A stretch of 64,000 bases of DNA from Myrmaecium sp. VS I D KN 1 (taxonomy: Eukaryota; Ascomycota; Dothideomycetes; Valsariales; Valsariaceae): contig JADQAV010000038.1 of NCBI GenBank assembly GCA_019775845.1, forward strand, positions 221,883 through 285,882. The letters run 5' to 3'. Made by a program: the position numbers and the translations under genes. Position 1 is the stretch's first letter; each line of letters begins with the position of its first letter. The notes beneath the pieces were generated by a model. The model saw nothing but the letters and a program-made list of their open reading frames with translations, had not been told where the DNA came from and did not search any database. Positions 32,601 through 43,200 of this stretch are shown piece after piece.

Positions 32601-32745
32601 CCGGTGTACCTCCTGCTCCAGGGCCCCCCTTCCTTTCTTTTCCTCATCCCAGCGACCACCCTTCCTTTGCAGCCGTCTCCTTGAGCTTTCGCCAAAGAGT
32701 GAGAACTTTCCTGTTCGAAAAGTGCCTCCTCGTACGCTCGCGGCC
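29680..32745. other. 3-kb intergenic region upstream of the phosphate permease
   Basis: Both flanking genes are on the plus strand, so most of this is probably promoter and leader of the phosphate permease gene plus the GRC3 3' end. It holds a GGAA microsatellite (30292-30321). CACGTT-type motifs occur at 31438, 31884 (reverse) and 32323 (reverse). A 221-codon low-complexity frame (30046-30711) spans the microsatellite and is not convincing. Confidence 0.5.
30292..30321. repeat. (GGAA)n microsatellite
   Basis: About seven tandem GGAA units. Confidence 0.85.
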
Positions 32746-34647
32746 ATGTCTCAGCAGTACGTCCAGAAGTGAGTTTTCTCGTAGCCGCTTCCTTATCGCC
32801 GAGGATTATTCAAGCTCACCGGATCAGGACGTCGGGCGGCAATGCTGCTTTCCACAATTTTCACAATGACTACGCTCACATCGCTGACCCGAACGAGCGT
32901 CGTCGTCTGGCTCTGGCCGAGATCGACAAGGCCCCCTTCGGCTGGTACCATGTGAGGGCTATCGTCGTCGCCGGCATTGGTTTCTTTACCGACGCCTACG
33001 ATCTCTTTGCCATCAACTTGTCAATCGCCATGCTGGGCATAGTCTATTGGCAAGATGCAACTTCCAAGCCCGGCACCATCCCGAGCAGCTCCGATACTGC
33101 CATCAAGGTCGCTACATCCGCCGGTACGGTCCTCGGTCAGGTCGGCTTTGGTGTGCTTGCCGATATCGTCGGTCGCAAGAAGATGTACGGATTCGAGTTG
33201 ATCCTCATCATCTTCGCTACTCTCGCTCAGGCTCTTTCTTCCGACTCTCATTCCATCTCCATCACTGGTATCCTCATCTTCTGGCGTGTGATCATGGGTA
33301 TCGGAATTGGTGGTGACTATCCCCTCTCCTCCATCATCACCTCGGAGTAAGTCCCGATAGCCTCGCTTCAACGACGTGCAGGAACTGATCTGTCTAGGTT
33401 CGCTACCACCAAATGGCGCGGTGCTATGATGGGCTCTGTGTTCGCGATGCAAGGTTTCGGCCAGTTCGGTGCTGCCATCATCGCTTTGATTGTCACTGCT
33501 GGCTTCAAGGAGTCGCTCATCACTGCCGCCACCGTTTCCGAATGCTCCGGAGTATGTGGCCTGGCAGTCGACAAGATGTGGCGTGTCATCATCGGTTTCG
33601 GCGCCGTCCCTGGCTGCGTTGCCCTCTACTACCGTCTCACGATCCCCGAAACGCCCCGCTACACTTTCGATGTTGCTCGTGATGTGGTCAAGGCCGGTGC
33701 CGATGTCAAGGCTTACGTCGCCGGCGAGTCCCAAGGAAATCCCGATGAGATTTCTAGGGTACAGACTCTGCGCGAAACTTCAGCCCAACTTGAGGTTCCT
33801 CAGGCCTCGTACAAGGATTTCTTCAGACATTACATGCAGTGGAAGAACGGCAAGGTGCTTCTCGGTACGGCCGGTTCATGGTTCTTCCTTGATGTGGCCT
33901 TTTATGGTCTCGGTTTGAACAACTCCGTCATCTTGAAGCAGATCGGCTATGCCGGCGGCGATAACGTCTACGAGATCCTCTGGAACACCGCCGTGGGTAA
34001 CCTCATCCTCATTTGCGCCGGCGCCATCCCGGGTTACTGGGCTACCGTCGCCACCGTCGATACCCTCGGTCGTAAGCCTATCCAAGTGGCTGGCTTCACC
34101 CTCCTCACCATCCTCTTCTGCATCATCGGATTTGCCTACCACAAGCTCAGCGGTGGCGCTCTTCTCGCTCTCTATGTTCTTGCCCAGTTCTTTTTCAACT
34201 TCGGTAAGATCCCTCCCGTCACCTGTTCTATCCTCCACCAACTGACGAACCCTTCAAGGTCCCAACGCCACCACCTTCATCGTTCCTGGCGAATGCTTCC
34301 CGACTCGCTACCGCTCCACCTCCCACGGTCTCTCCGCCGCCGCCGGCAAGGTCGGTGCCATCATCGCCCAGGTGATCATCGGACCTCTCCGCACCCGCGG
34401 CGCTCCCCCGGGCTCTTCCGCCTCCCCTTGGCTCAACCACGTCATGGAGATCTACGCCGCATTCATGTTCGCCGGCATTTTCACCTCCTTGCTCATCCCC
34501 GAGACCAAGCGCAAGACGCTCGAGCAGCTCGCCGGCGAGGTGCCCGGCACGCCCGAATACGACCCGGAGAACACCCGGTCGCCCGACGGACAGCACGCGT
34601 CCAAGCAGCAGATCTCTGCTGAGGACGTGGAGAAGGGATCCGCATGA
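32746..34647 (+). CDS. PHO84: High-affinity phosphate:H+ symporter (Pho84 type, MFS)
   Basis: Four exons, 32746-32768, 32828-33346, 33398-34203 and 34259-34647, 578 aa. The first exon encodes only MSQQYVQ plus part of a codon. Twelve membrane segments are expected. Visible family marks are GFFTDAYDLFAINL in the first helix, GFGVLADIVGRKKMYGFELI, GIGIGGDYPLSSIITSEFA, PETPRYTFDVARDV before the central loop, the second-half GYWATVATVDTLGRKPIQ, GPNATTFIVPGECFPTRYRST, and PETKRKTLEQLAGE after the last helix. The protein imports phosphate across the plasma membrane. Homologues are induced by phosphate starvation. The long upstream region fits such control, but no regulator site is proven. Confidence 0.95.
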
Positions 34648-35087
34648 TTGGGCAGGCTGCGCTAGGGAGGATGGGGGTTTGAGGAAGCTTTTTATTCTCT
34701 TCCTATGTTCATTGTTATTCGCCGCGGGGCAGTCATGAGAGCACGAGGAGAAAAGAAAAGTTAGACGCTGCTATGGTTGTCCACTTCTGATCTGTTTCAC
34801 GTTTCCTTTTTCTTGTTGATATCCAGACTTCTTTTCTCTCGCTTTCCGAGACTTGGCGGCGAGTTCTCATCTTTTTTTTCATGCTTCCTTCGCTATTTAT
34901 CTTTATATCGTTAGAATACGATGGATCAATCAAAGCAGAGTTACATATGGATTTTATACGGCGATTTCGATACTTAGTTTTGTAGAAGGATGTTTAATTA
35001 TCTTTCATCGGGAGTGAGCCCGAATGCTGGTAACGAGATATGCTTGGCGGACGAAGGGATAAAGTCCCTGCATAAAATCTCGCTTAT
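34648..35087. other. 3' region of the phosphate permease gene up to the transposon
   Basis: No gene seen. Moderately AT-rich 3' untranslated sequence, then normal-GC sequence up to the TA target site. Confidence 0.5.
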
Positions 35088-35089
35088 TA

Positions 35090-35127
35090 AAGTGGCGTAC
35101 CGGGAAGCGGGGCACCCGGGAAACACG
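35090..35127 (+). repeat. Left terminal inverted repeat
   Basis: 38 bp beginning AAGTGGCGTACC. It pairs with 36989-37026 at 33 of 38 positions, and all five mismatches are G/A transitions. Confidence 0.93.
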
Positions 35128-35851
35128 TTATAATAGCATTATATAGAATTATTAACTACTATATAAATTTATATAAGAAGTAATATAGCTGATACTTCTA
35201 CTAATATATTAATACTCTTATTTTCTAATATAATTAAATTTAATATTAAAAATTATATCTAAATAGCTATCGCTACCGCTATATATAATATTAAGCCCTC
35301 CCTCTATATAGCTATATAATTATTTAACTATACTATAAGTACTATATTATATTATACCGTAAGACGTAATAACTAAAGCTCTACTTATTATTATTAGTAG
35401 AAGCTAATTATATTATAAGAGAAATATCTAGTAGCTATTATATATAAGCTAAATATCTAGTATTAGCTTATAAGTTATAACTACTTATAAAAGCTTGTAA
35501 GAGAGCTCTATAGTTAGGATATTAGGAAATACTAGCCTTAATACTTTATATAAGTATAAGGAGTAGCTTATCTACCGATAATCTAATAATTATAAATCTA
35601 TAATAATACTAGAGGTAATTTATAGTAATTTTACTAGTATTCCGCCTTTAGTAGTATATAAGAGTACTATTAATAGGGCTATATAAAGTAATTAGTTCCT
35701 AGAGGATAGTAAATTTATAGGCTAGTACTTTTTAATATTTATTTATAACTAGACCGATAGTAAGCTTAATATTAAGTAGTTAAAGTATTTTAATATTAAT
35801 ATATAATAAAAGAGCCTAGTTAACGCGTTATAGAAGATATTTAAATAATAG

Positions 35852-36004
35852 AGACTTCTACTCCTTAATAATTACTCCTTATATATTAGCGCTACTTTTA
35901 TTAAATATATATATAATAATTATATTATATTACTAGTATTACTACTATATTTAACTAATCTACTATAGCTATTAGACGTTAGTATATTTAGTTCCTTCTA
36001 ATTA
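35852..36004 (+). pseudogene. Remnant of transposase DDE domain
   Basis: The most readable piece of the dead transposase. The translation keeps LLLL-N-N, SAT-FIKY, NNYIILL and LLDVSIFSSF in the order expected for the pogo/Fot1 catalytic core. Stop codons replace expected Gln codons and Leu replaces expected Pro, both C-to-T effects. No complete frame exists. Confidence 0.75.
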
Positions 36005-36988
36005 TACTACTTTTATAGCGTTAATAATATATAATAACGTAGTATTTAAGCTATTAATAAGCGTTAATTTCTTAAGTTATATATTAAGGCTTATAATTAT
36101 ACCTTCTCTAAAGCTAATATAATAAGTACGTAGAGAGTAATAGGCTTAATTCCTTACTAACTAATAAAAGTAATTAAACGCCTGTAGATAAAGAAAGTAG
36201 AAAGAGTAGATTAGCCTAGTATTTTACTAGAGTAAATATTATAAAGGCTTTAGAAAGCTACTAAGTACTAGGTAATACTACTACCGCTAAAAGCTAAGAC
36301 GCTTATTAATATTACTAAGGCTAAGGCCCTAGTAGACGTTATTAAGAACTTATAAATATCTTACCCTAATAGCCTCTTAGAAGACGAAGAGTATTAGTAT
36401 ATTAATTAGCTTATAGTAGTTCTTATACTTATTATCTTTCTATTTCTATAGTATCTTAATATAGTATTTCTTAAGATATCTATTAATATTAGCGTCGATA
36501 GTATATTATATATTAACCTTAAGAAGTATTCTATTATAATAAATAATATTAGAAAGGCTACTAAAAAAAAAAGAATAATAATAAGGACGTAAAAGAAGTT
36601 AAGAAGCTAGTTTAGATATAACGCTATTAATAAGACTAGCTAGGCCTACTAGGGCCTATAAATAATAATAGTAACGGTAATAAAGAGAATTAACTACCTA
36701 CTTCTAGCTTATAACTATAATACTATAAAATACTATATAATTAACTAATATATATTAACGATAACAACGATAATACTTTATAATTTATAAGTAATCTAAG
36801 TAGTTCTTAAGGGGGGTATCTAGGCCTATAGGTAAATAACTTAATACTATAACTAGAATATAATAGGGTATTATAATAAATTAGATAGTATTTATTTATA
36901 TAGCCTTAATCCTTATATACGCTAATTTATATAGAAAAAACGCGTGTTATAGGGTTATCATAATGTGTTATTATAAGTGCGAATTTAG

Positions 36989-37026
36989 CGCGTTTCCCGG
37001 GTGCTTTGCTTCCTGGTACGCCACTT
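36989..37026 (-). repeat. Right terminal inverted repeat
   Basis: Reverse complement of the left end with five G/A differences. It ends in CGCCACTT followed by the TA target duplicate. Confidence 0.93.
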
Positions 37027-37338
37027 TATGCAAGCAGAGGATAGTACGGATATGGATTAGTGACGTCCCGAGACCCGTCGCTAAACATCAAGCTGTATAG
37101 GTACCTACCTTACCGTAGCAATCCCCGAACCACGGCTCGAATAAAGATACCAAGGGAGGTTTTGCGCTCCCTTCGGTTTATTGCGACGTTCCCGGTCCGG
37201 AGATAAGGCTTCGGTACGTGTGCATGTGCTTTGAGTAGGTAGATCCAGCCAGTGCTTCACCATTGGTCGATAATCTCTAAGCGAGGCGTCTGTATATAAA
37301 TTGTATCAGGCCTCAAATCCTAGAAGGCTAACCGAAAC

Positions 37339-38256
37339 ATGCACCGCTACAGACGAACCACAGCTCGACTACATCTCCCATCATCCCGGCCCTTAGCACG
37401 CACACATCCCATCAGCACGCGCAGCTCTTCCAAAGCCGCCACAATGCCCATCGCCCGCGCCGCGCCCAATTCCACAGCAAGAAAGACATCGATCCCGCAC
37501 CAACAACAACAGCCCACACCCACCTCCACATCGACCTCGACCTCACAGCTCCCACCCCACATCACCGCCGCGCTCTCCACACACCTCAGCACCGCAGGCC
37601 TCCCACCAAACCCCACCTTCCTCAACACGCTCGCCGCCTCCCTACGGCCCACGACGCCGCTACCCGCACTCAAACAAACCGCGCTCTTCCGCCTGCTCGC
37701 CGCAGACCTGACCAGCACGCTCGACCGGACACGGGCCGGCCGCCTACCCGCCGACATCGCGGACGCCGGCGCCACGGTGGCGGAGCGGCGGCTAGAAGGA
37801 CCCGCGCCGGTGCCCGTGCAGGTGCTCGAGATCTGGGATGTGGGTCGCAGCGTGTGGGCGCAGGTCGAGGCGCTGGAGGAGCGGGAGCGCGGGGCGCTGC
37901 GGCAGGGGATGCAGGTCGTGCGGGTGACGGAGGAGGATGAGGCGGAGGGGGATGGGCCGGCGGCGCGGGGCGTGGCTGCGGCCGCGGCTGGGAAGGGCCC
38001 GTGGAAGGTGCTGCTGGTGGATGCGTGGGGGACGCGGGTCTGGGGCTTGTGTTTGGAGGAGGTGGAGGGGGTTGGGGGCGAGATGAGTGTGGGGGCCAAG
38101 ATGCTGTTGTTGCCTGGCTGCGTGGTGGCGAGGGGGGTGGTGCTGCTGGAGGGCAGGAGTGTGAAGGTGTTGGGTGGGAAGGTGGAGGCGTGGGAGAAGG
38201 CGTGGAGGGAGGGGTTGAAGGAACGGTTGAGGCAGAGGGCGGAGAAGGGTGGCTGA
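37339..38256 (+). CDS. RMI1: RecQ-mediated genome instability protein 1 (Rmi1)
   Basis: Single exon, 305 aa. After a low-complexity N-terminus comes the Rmi1 N-terminal helical segment (LPPHITAALSTHLSTAGLPP, ALKQTALFRLLAADLTSTL) and an OB fold: PVPVQVLEIWDVGRSVWAQVEALEERERG, QVVRVTEEDE, KVLLVDAWGTRVWGLCLEEVEGV, GAKMLLLPGCVVARGVVLLEGRSVKVLGGKVEAWEKAW. Rmi1 binds Top3 and the RecQ helicase Sgs1/BLM to dissolve double Holliday junctions. The first ATG (37339) gives 35 extra residues resembling leader sequence; Met36 (37444) is an equally plausible start. The OB core carries a small Ala/Gly insert (GVAAAAAGKG). The stop lies 495 bases from the LEA-like gene stop. Confidence 0.87.
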   Translation: MHRYRRTTARLHLPSSRPLARTHPISTRSSSKAATMPIARAAPNSTARKTSIPHQQQQPTPTSTSTSTSQLPPHITAALSTHLSTAGLPPNPTFLNTLAASLRPTTPLPALKQTALFRLLAADLTSTLDRTRAGRLPADIADAGATVAERRLEGPAPVPVQVLEIWDVGRSVWAQVEALEERERGALRQGMQVVRVTEEDEAEGDGPAARGVAAAAAGKGPWKVLLVDAWGTRVWGLCLEEVEGVGGEMSVGAKMLLLPGCVVARGVVLLEGRSVKVLGGKVEAWEKAWREGLKERLRQRAEKGG

Positions 38257-38750
38257 GGTGTTGGAAGGCCGGTGTGGTACACTGGCGGTTCTCCTCATTC
38301 TGGAGGGACAAGTCCCGTACGGAGCGGAGTCCGATCCGAGTGCTGAGGCATGACGAGCGAGTGTGGAGTATGACGTGACGGGTCGCTCGTGGGGATACTC
38401 AGGTGAAGGGCGACAGCGGCGACAGGATGCTTAGGTAAATGAAGAGGGAGTTGAATGTCAGGTAAGGGACGTCATTGCATGCTTTGCAGCAGGATGGGCT
38501 AACATATCACCCTGATTGATCACTCATGCAGACTACTGGCCAAAGGAAATGAGGTGCGGGAAAAGCGCTCAATGTATTCCTGAATGCAACTCATCTAAGT
38601 CATGAGCCATTGATATCACGTCCGCCTCACTGTGCCTTCCACCCGACTTTCCCATATCGTACAAAAGTCATAACCGGCATAACCTCCTCAGCCCAACCAG
38701 TAGGTATCAGGAAGGTGTGATGAAGAAAGGGAATATCGAAAGCCGCTCAT
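38257..38750. other. Convergent intergenic spacer
   Basis: About 490 bases between the stop codons of RMI1 and the LEA-like gene. No gene seen. Confidence 0.5.
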
Positions 38751-39180
38751 TTAGATCTTGCTCTTCGCCTGCTCGGCGGTTCCTTGAGCCTTGCCTGCCA
38801 CCTCGTGGGCCTTGCCCTTGGCCTCTCCCTTGAGCTCGGCCGCCTTGCCGCTAGCCTCACCAGTCAGCTCGGAAGCCTTGCCCTGGGCCTCACCAGATAG
38901 CTCGGAGGCCTTGCCCTGGGCCTCGGAAGCCTTCTGGCCAGTCGTGGACTTGACCTTGTGTGCTACCTCCTCTGGAACGAATCGTTAGCATCGTATCAAC
39001 TAAAGTCGGGGAGTTCTGTTGCAGTTACATACCGCCCTTCTCGATGCCCTTGACGGCGGCATCGGAGACCTTCCTGTCAACAGCCTTCAGGGTGTCCTTG
39101 ATGGGGTCGACGGCGCTCTTTCTGGCGACCGCGGAGGTGCTGAAGAGACGGGCGTTGCGGGAGATGACGGTGCGGAACAT
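38751..39180 (-). CDS. Small LEA-like repeat protein with mitochondrial presequence
   Basis: Two exons, 39180-39033 and 38971-38751, 122 aa. The N-terminus MFRTVISRNARLFSTSAVAR is Arg/Ser-rich without acidic residues, a good mitochondrial targeting signal. The mature part is a highly charged, Gly/Ala/Lys/Glu-rich amphipathic repeat built from units such as GKASELSGEAQ, GKASELTGEAS and GKAAELKGEAK, of the 11-residue kind seen in group 3 LEA proteins. Such proteins are disordered in solution and fold on membranes when dried; protection of mitochondrial membranes under desiccation or cold is an inference. The second exon restores the repeat frame after splicing at CCAG. Confidence 0.8.
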
Positions 39181-40209
39181 TGTGATGAGAGTGATGTTGA
39201 TTTCGTTGGGAAAAAGTGCGAGAGATGAGTTTGTATGCTTCTTTAATTTGGAAGAGGCAATGCGAATGTAGCTGTCGTGATTTGTTTGGAACGTTGAGGA
39301 ACAACGGGAGGACCTCAGGTATTTGAAGGCGTGGACGACTGTCTGTGACGTAAGGATGGCGGCCCGGGTTGGCCCAAGCTCCCCAGCCTTTTGCGAGCGC
39401 GGGGAGATGGATGGGAGTTCGCGGCTCCCGCTCACTCCCGTGCAAATCGGATCCACAGCGCACCTCATCCGTTATTTATCGTCTGTATCGGAGGTCGGCT
39501 TACGTTGTGAGCTTTCCATGGCCCTGTTTCTACATATCGATCCTGATACCCTGAACTACTGTACAGTGCACGCCATTCTCTTAGCGACAGTGATGAGTTA
39601 CCGGATGCCATTGCTTCGGGATTAGAGAAGCATCACTTCCACTCCACGGGAGTGAAAGCTTGGTCAACCCCCCTCAGCCTTCATCTCTAGTTACCTCATC
39701 TTTTGAGCTCTTGAGAGGGAGTTCACACCGTTGTTTTGTCATTAAATCTCCGAACGCGAGCTCGGGCGTCAATTCTATATATCTGTCTGTCTGTAACGCG
39801 TCGCCCCGGAGGCCAAGGAATTAGCACACCAGGGTCATTTTACCTCCTCGAGAACAAGGCTCTACAATTTGTTCACTACGGCCCTACGCTTATTTGATTA
39901 TGAGAAGTCTTGTTCTACACCTGATTATTGAAAAGCGCGTACTAGCACTTCACATTTCCTGGGAGTTGAGCTTTCAGGCCCCAATCGCCTGGATGCCTTG
40001 AGAAAGCCCTTATCGATAAGTCTTTTCCCGCCAAGCGAGCCGTCTCTGACGTTGTGCATTCACTGTGAAGATGCTCTGGTAGCTGCAAGCTTTGTCATTC
40101 GTCTCACGAACACTTCCAGGCTTCTGTGCCTGTCCCTTCCACTCCCTCTATGATTTCACTATCCTTATAGTCTTTCTTTTGCCCCATATCGCTCCCGTAT
40201 CAGGCCACA
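39181..40209. promoter_or_regulatory. Divergent upstream region of the LEA-like gene and SKI3
   Basis: About 1 kb between start codons. Pyrimidine-rich leader sequence precedes SKI3. Small open frames near the LEA-like gene are unremarkable. Confidence 0.5.
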
Positions 40210-43200
40210 ATGGCTTCCACCAAAGCTGCATTAAAAGCCGCAAAGGCGGCCCTGGATGCGGAAAACTACGATGAGGCCATAAGTCAAGCCAAGGTCGTTG
40301 TTGAGTCGGATCCCGAGAACTACTTTGCGTAAGTTGCGAACCAGCACTGAAATCCACGTCTATCTAACTAACTTTCGCTGGCCACCAGGAATGTCTTTTT
40401 AGGTCGCGCTTACGACAAGCAAGGGAAAACATCTGAAGCGATCCAGGCGTACAACTCGGCAACAAAAGCCAGACCAAACGACCCCCAGGCTTGGCTTGGA
40501 CTGCGCGAACTCTACTCAGGCAAAGGCCACACGTACGTGGATCAGTACATTGACGTGGGCATTAAGCTGGCGGGGCTCTTCGGCAACACGGACAAACACA
40601 AGTGCGTCACTGCCATAGAAAAGGCCCTCACATTTGCGCGGAAGAATGGAACGAAGGAGCAACAGATCAAGGCCTTGGAAGCGCAAACACCGCAGTCGCC
40701 GGTCTACGAATTCATCGAGGGCAGTGTGCCGCATCCAGCGCACACATACATCAGGATAGCGGAGGCGACTGAAGAGATGGAGTCGGAAAGGATAAACATG
40801 GAAATCGGGGAAAGGAGAACAAGGCTTGGTGCACGCATCGGCACGGTGACTACGGAAGTCAAGAGAGAAGTGTATGGGCAGAGTAAGCTGGAAGATGTTT
40901 ATCAGGAGATCATCAACTGGACGAATGACGATGAGATTCGGAGGCGATACGAGGAGAAGCTCCTGCAAAGAGCATATGATATGCTTGTCGCCCTTCCTAT
41001 GAACGAGGAAAAGAAGGCGAAACGGGAGCAGGTGATGGAGCAGGCGCATGGCATGGTGATCATCAAGCATCCCTTTGCTCTGGCATGGGAGATAGAGCTT
41101 GAGTGGAAGGACATCGAGAGTGTCAATGAACTAGATGCCAACGTTTTGCGAGAGTTCGTCGCTTTCTTTCCTGAAAAGGGGCTCGCGAAGGTCATCAAAG
41201 GCTACCTCTGTAGCGAGATATCACCATTTCCTTTCAAACTGCCTCAACCGGACGGCTCCAAGAAAGAGGAAGCTAGTGGGGAGGATAAGGATGGAGAGTC
41301 ACAGGACGATGAAGATATTCCGTTGACATCAGAGGACTGTTTACTACTAATGACTGTAAGTGCTCCTCCCTCTAGAAACCTGGGAATCGGATGACCTGAA
41401 AACAGAAGGATGGACTCGATGACGCAAAAGAATCAATGCTGGCCCACAAGCTGATGGGAGAGTACTACCTCTATCTCGAGGAATACGAACCTGCCGTAGA
41501 AGTATGTCGCCAAGGTTTCAAGCTTTTCACTGTCGAGTCTAGCAAAAGTGGACTTCAGTTTCGCAAAAACCGGGATTTCCTGAATAGTATTCTCGCTACT
41601 GCACTGGTCCATTATCAGGCCCCGAAGAACCATCCTGAAGCCAAAGCCATATTCGAGGAGATACTAAAGAGGAGAGCAACCTTTACGCCGGCACTAATTG
41701 GAATTGGACTCATCTTGGAAGAAGAGGAGGAGTTTGCTGAAGCGATTGATTTCCTCAGCAGGGCATACGAGCGTGACCAGCAAAACGTTCGTGTGGGTGC
41801 AGAAGCAGCATGGTGCAAAGCCTTGAACGGCGACTATGCCACTGGTCTGAAAGAGCTTGAGGAGTCTTACGCCCGGATGGATCCGAAGGACGCTCGTATG
41901 AAGGATTTAAGAGCGCAAACTTTATATCGTATTGGCAGGTGCCTGTGGGAGCTCGATCCTTCCAGGGCTGCTCGAAAGGACCGCAAAGGCGCTTACTCGA
42001 AGTTTCTTGCCGCTATTAAGACAAACATCAATTTCGCTCCCGCGTACTCCAGTCTTGGCTTCTTCTACGCGGATTATGCGAAGGACCGGAAGCGCGCACG
42101 CCAGTGTTTCCAAAAGGCCTTCGAGCTTTCTGGGTCCGAAGTGGAGGCAGCGGAGCGGCTTGCTCGTGACTTTGCTGACGATGGGGATTGGGACATCGTT
42201 GAGACGATCGCCCAGAGAGTGATCGACTCAGGTAGAGTCAGACCAGCACCGGGCTCCAAGAAAAAGGGTATCAGCTGGCCCTACTCAGCCCTCGGTATCG
42301 TTCAGATGAACAGACAAGACTATTCGAAAAGCATTGTCTCGTTTTTGGCTGCTTTACGAATTAGCCCCGATGACTATAACTCCTACGTTGGGTTGGGCGA
42401 GAGCTATCATAATTCTGGGCGTTACAACTCCGCTGCTCGGACGTTCAAATACGCGGAGGAGTCTGATGACGCTGTCAAACTGAAGAGGCCCGCGGAAAAC
42501 TGGTTCACAAAATACATGCTGGCCAATGTGAACCGCGAAATTGGCGAGTTTGACGAAGCCATTCAAGGCTATGAGGGTGTTCTCAAAGCTAGGCCGAATG
42601 AGTTTGGGGTCTCCATCGCTTTGTTGCAGACTTTGGTAGAGCGGGCTTGGAGACACATCGAAACCGGGTTTTATGGCAAAGCAGCCGATGGCGCATTACA
42701 GGCGATCGATACAGCCCTTTCCATCTCCGAATACAAGGCCGAGGCTTTCAATCTATGGAAAGCTGTCGCTGACGCATTTTCCATATTCACCTGGGTGCAA
42801 AGTCGTATCCAGGACATGCCTTTCGAGAAGGCCCAGAAGCTCCTGATGAAGGAAATTGATGTCAAAGAGTACGATCTCATTGTGGAAGCTGATGGCATTG
42901 GACAAGATCGCCTTCAGCAGTTGCTCGATGGCGAGGATTCGCCAAAGTCTCGACTCTACCGATGTCTTGAGGCAACAATCCTCGCTCACAAAAGAGCCAT
43001 ACACGCATGTGCGCATGACATGCATGCACAGGCGGTCTCCTGGTACAATCTAGGCTGGGCAGAGTATCGAGCTCACGTTTGCGTAGGCCAAGTGGAAGGC
43101 GAGGAAGATCAACCGAAGAACAAGACCTTCCTTAAAGCTGCTGTGAGGTGCTTCAAGAGAGCTATAGAGCTTGAAGCAAGCAATTCTGAGTTCTGGAACG

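Larger units (their letters stand above)
35090..37026 (+). mobile_element. RIP-mutated Fot1/pogo-like DNA transposon (Tc1/mariner superfamily)
   Basis: A 1,937-bp element with imperfect 38-bp terminal inverted repeats, flanked by TA dinucleotides at 35088-35089 and 37027-37028, as expected for Tc1/mariner target duplication. The length is that of Fot1-type elements. The interior is extremely AT-rich and almost free of CpA and TpG while retaining CpG and CpT, which is the footprint of repeat-induced point mutation. No intact gene survives. In the plus-strand frame from 35852, the peptide RLLLLNNYSLYISATFIKY, followed downstream by LLDVSIF, matches the conserved block of pogo-family DDE transposases, with an Asp-to-Asn change of the kind RIP produces and in-frame stops. 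Confidence 0.92.

Noticed and set aside
32205-32747. 180-codon minus-strand frame over the phosphate permease leader
   Set aside because: Overlaps the promoter and start codon of a certain gene; unremarkable composition.
37347-38282. 311-codon frame antisense to RMI1
   Set aside because: Low-complexity Ser/Arg/Ala sequence mirrored from the OB-fold gene; the sense frame matches Rmi1 throughout.
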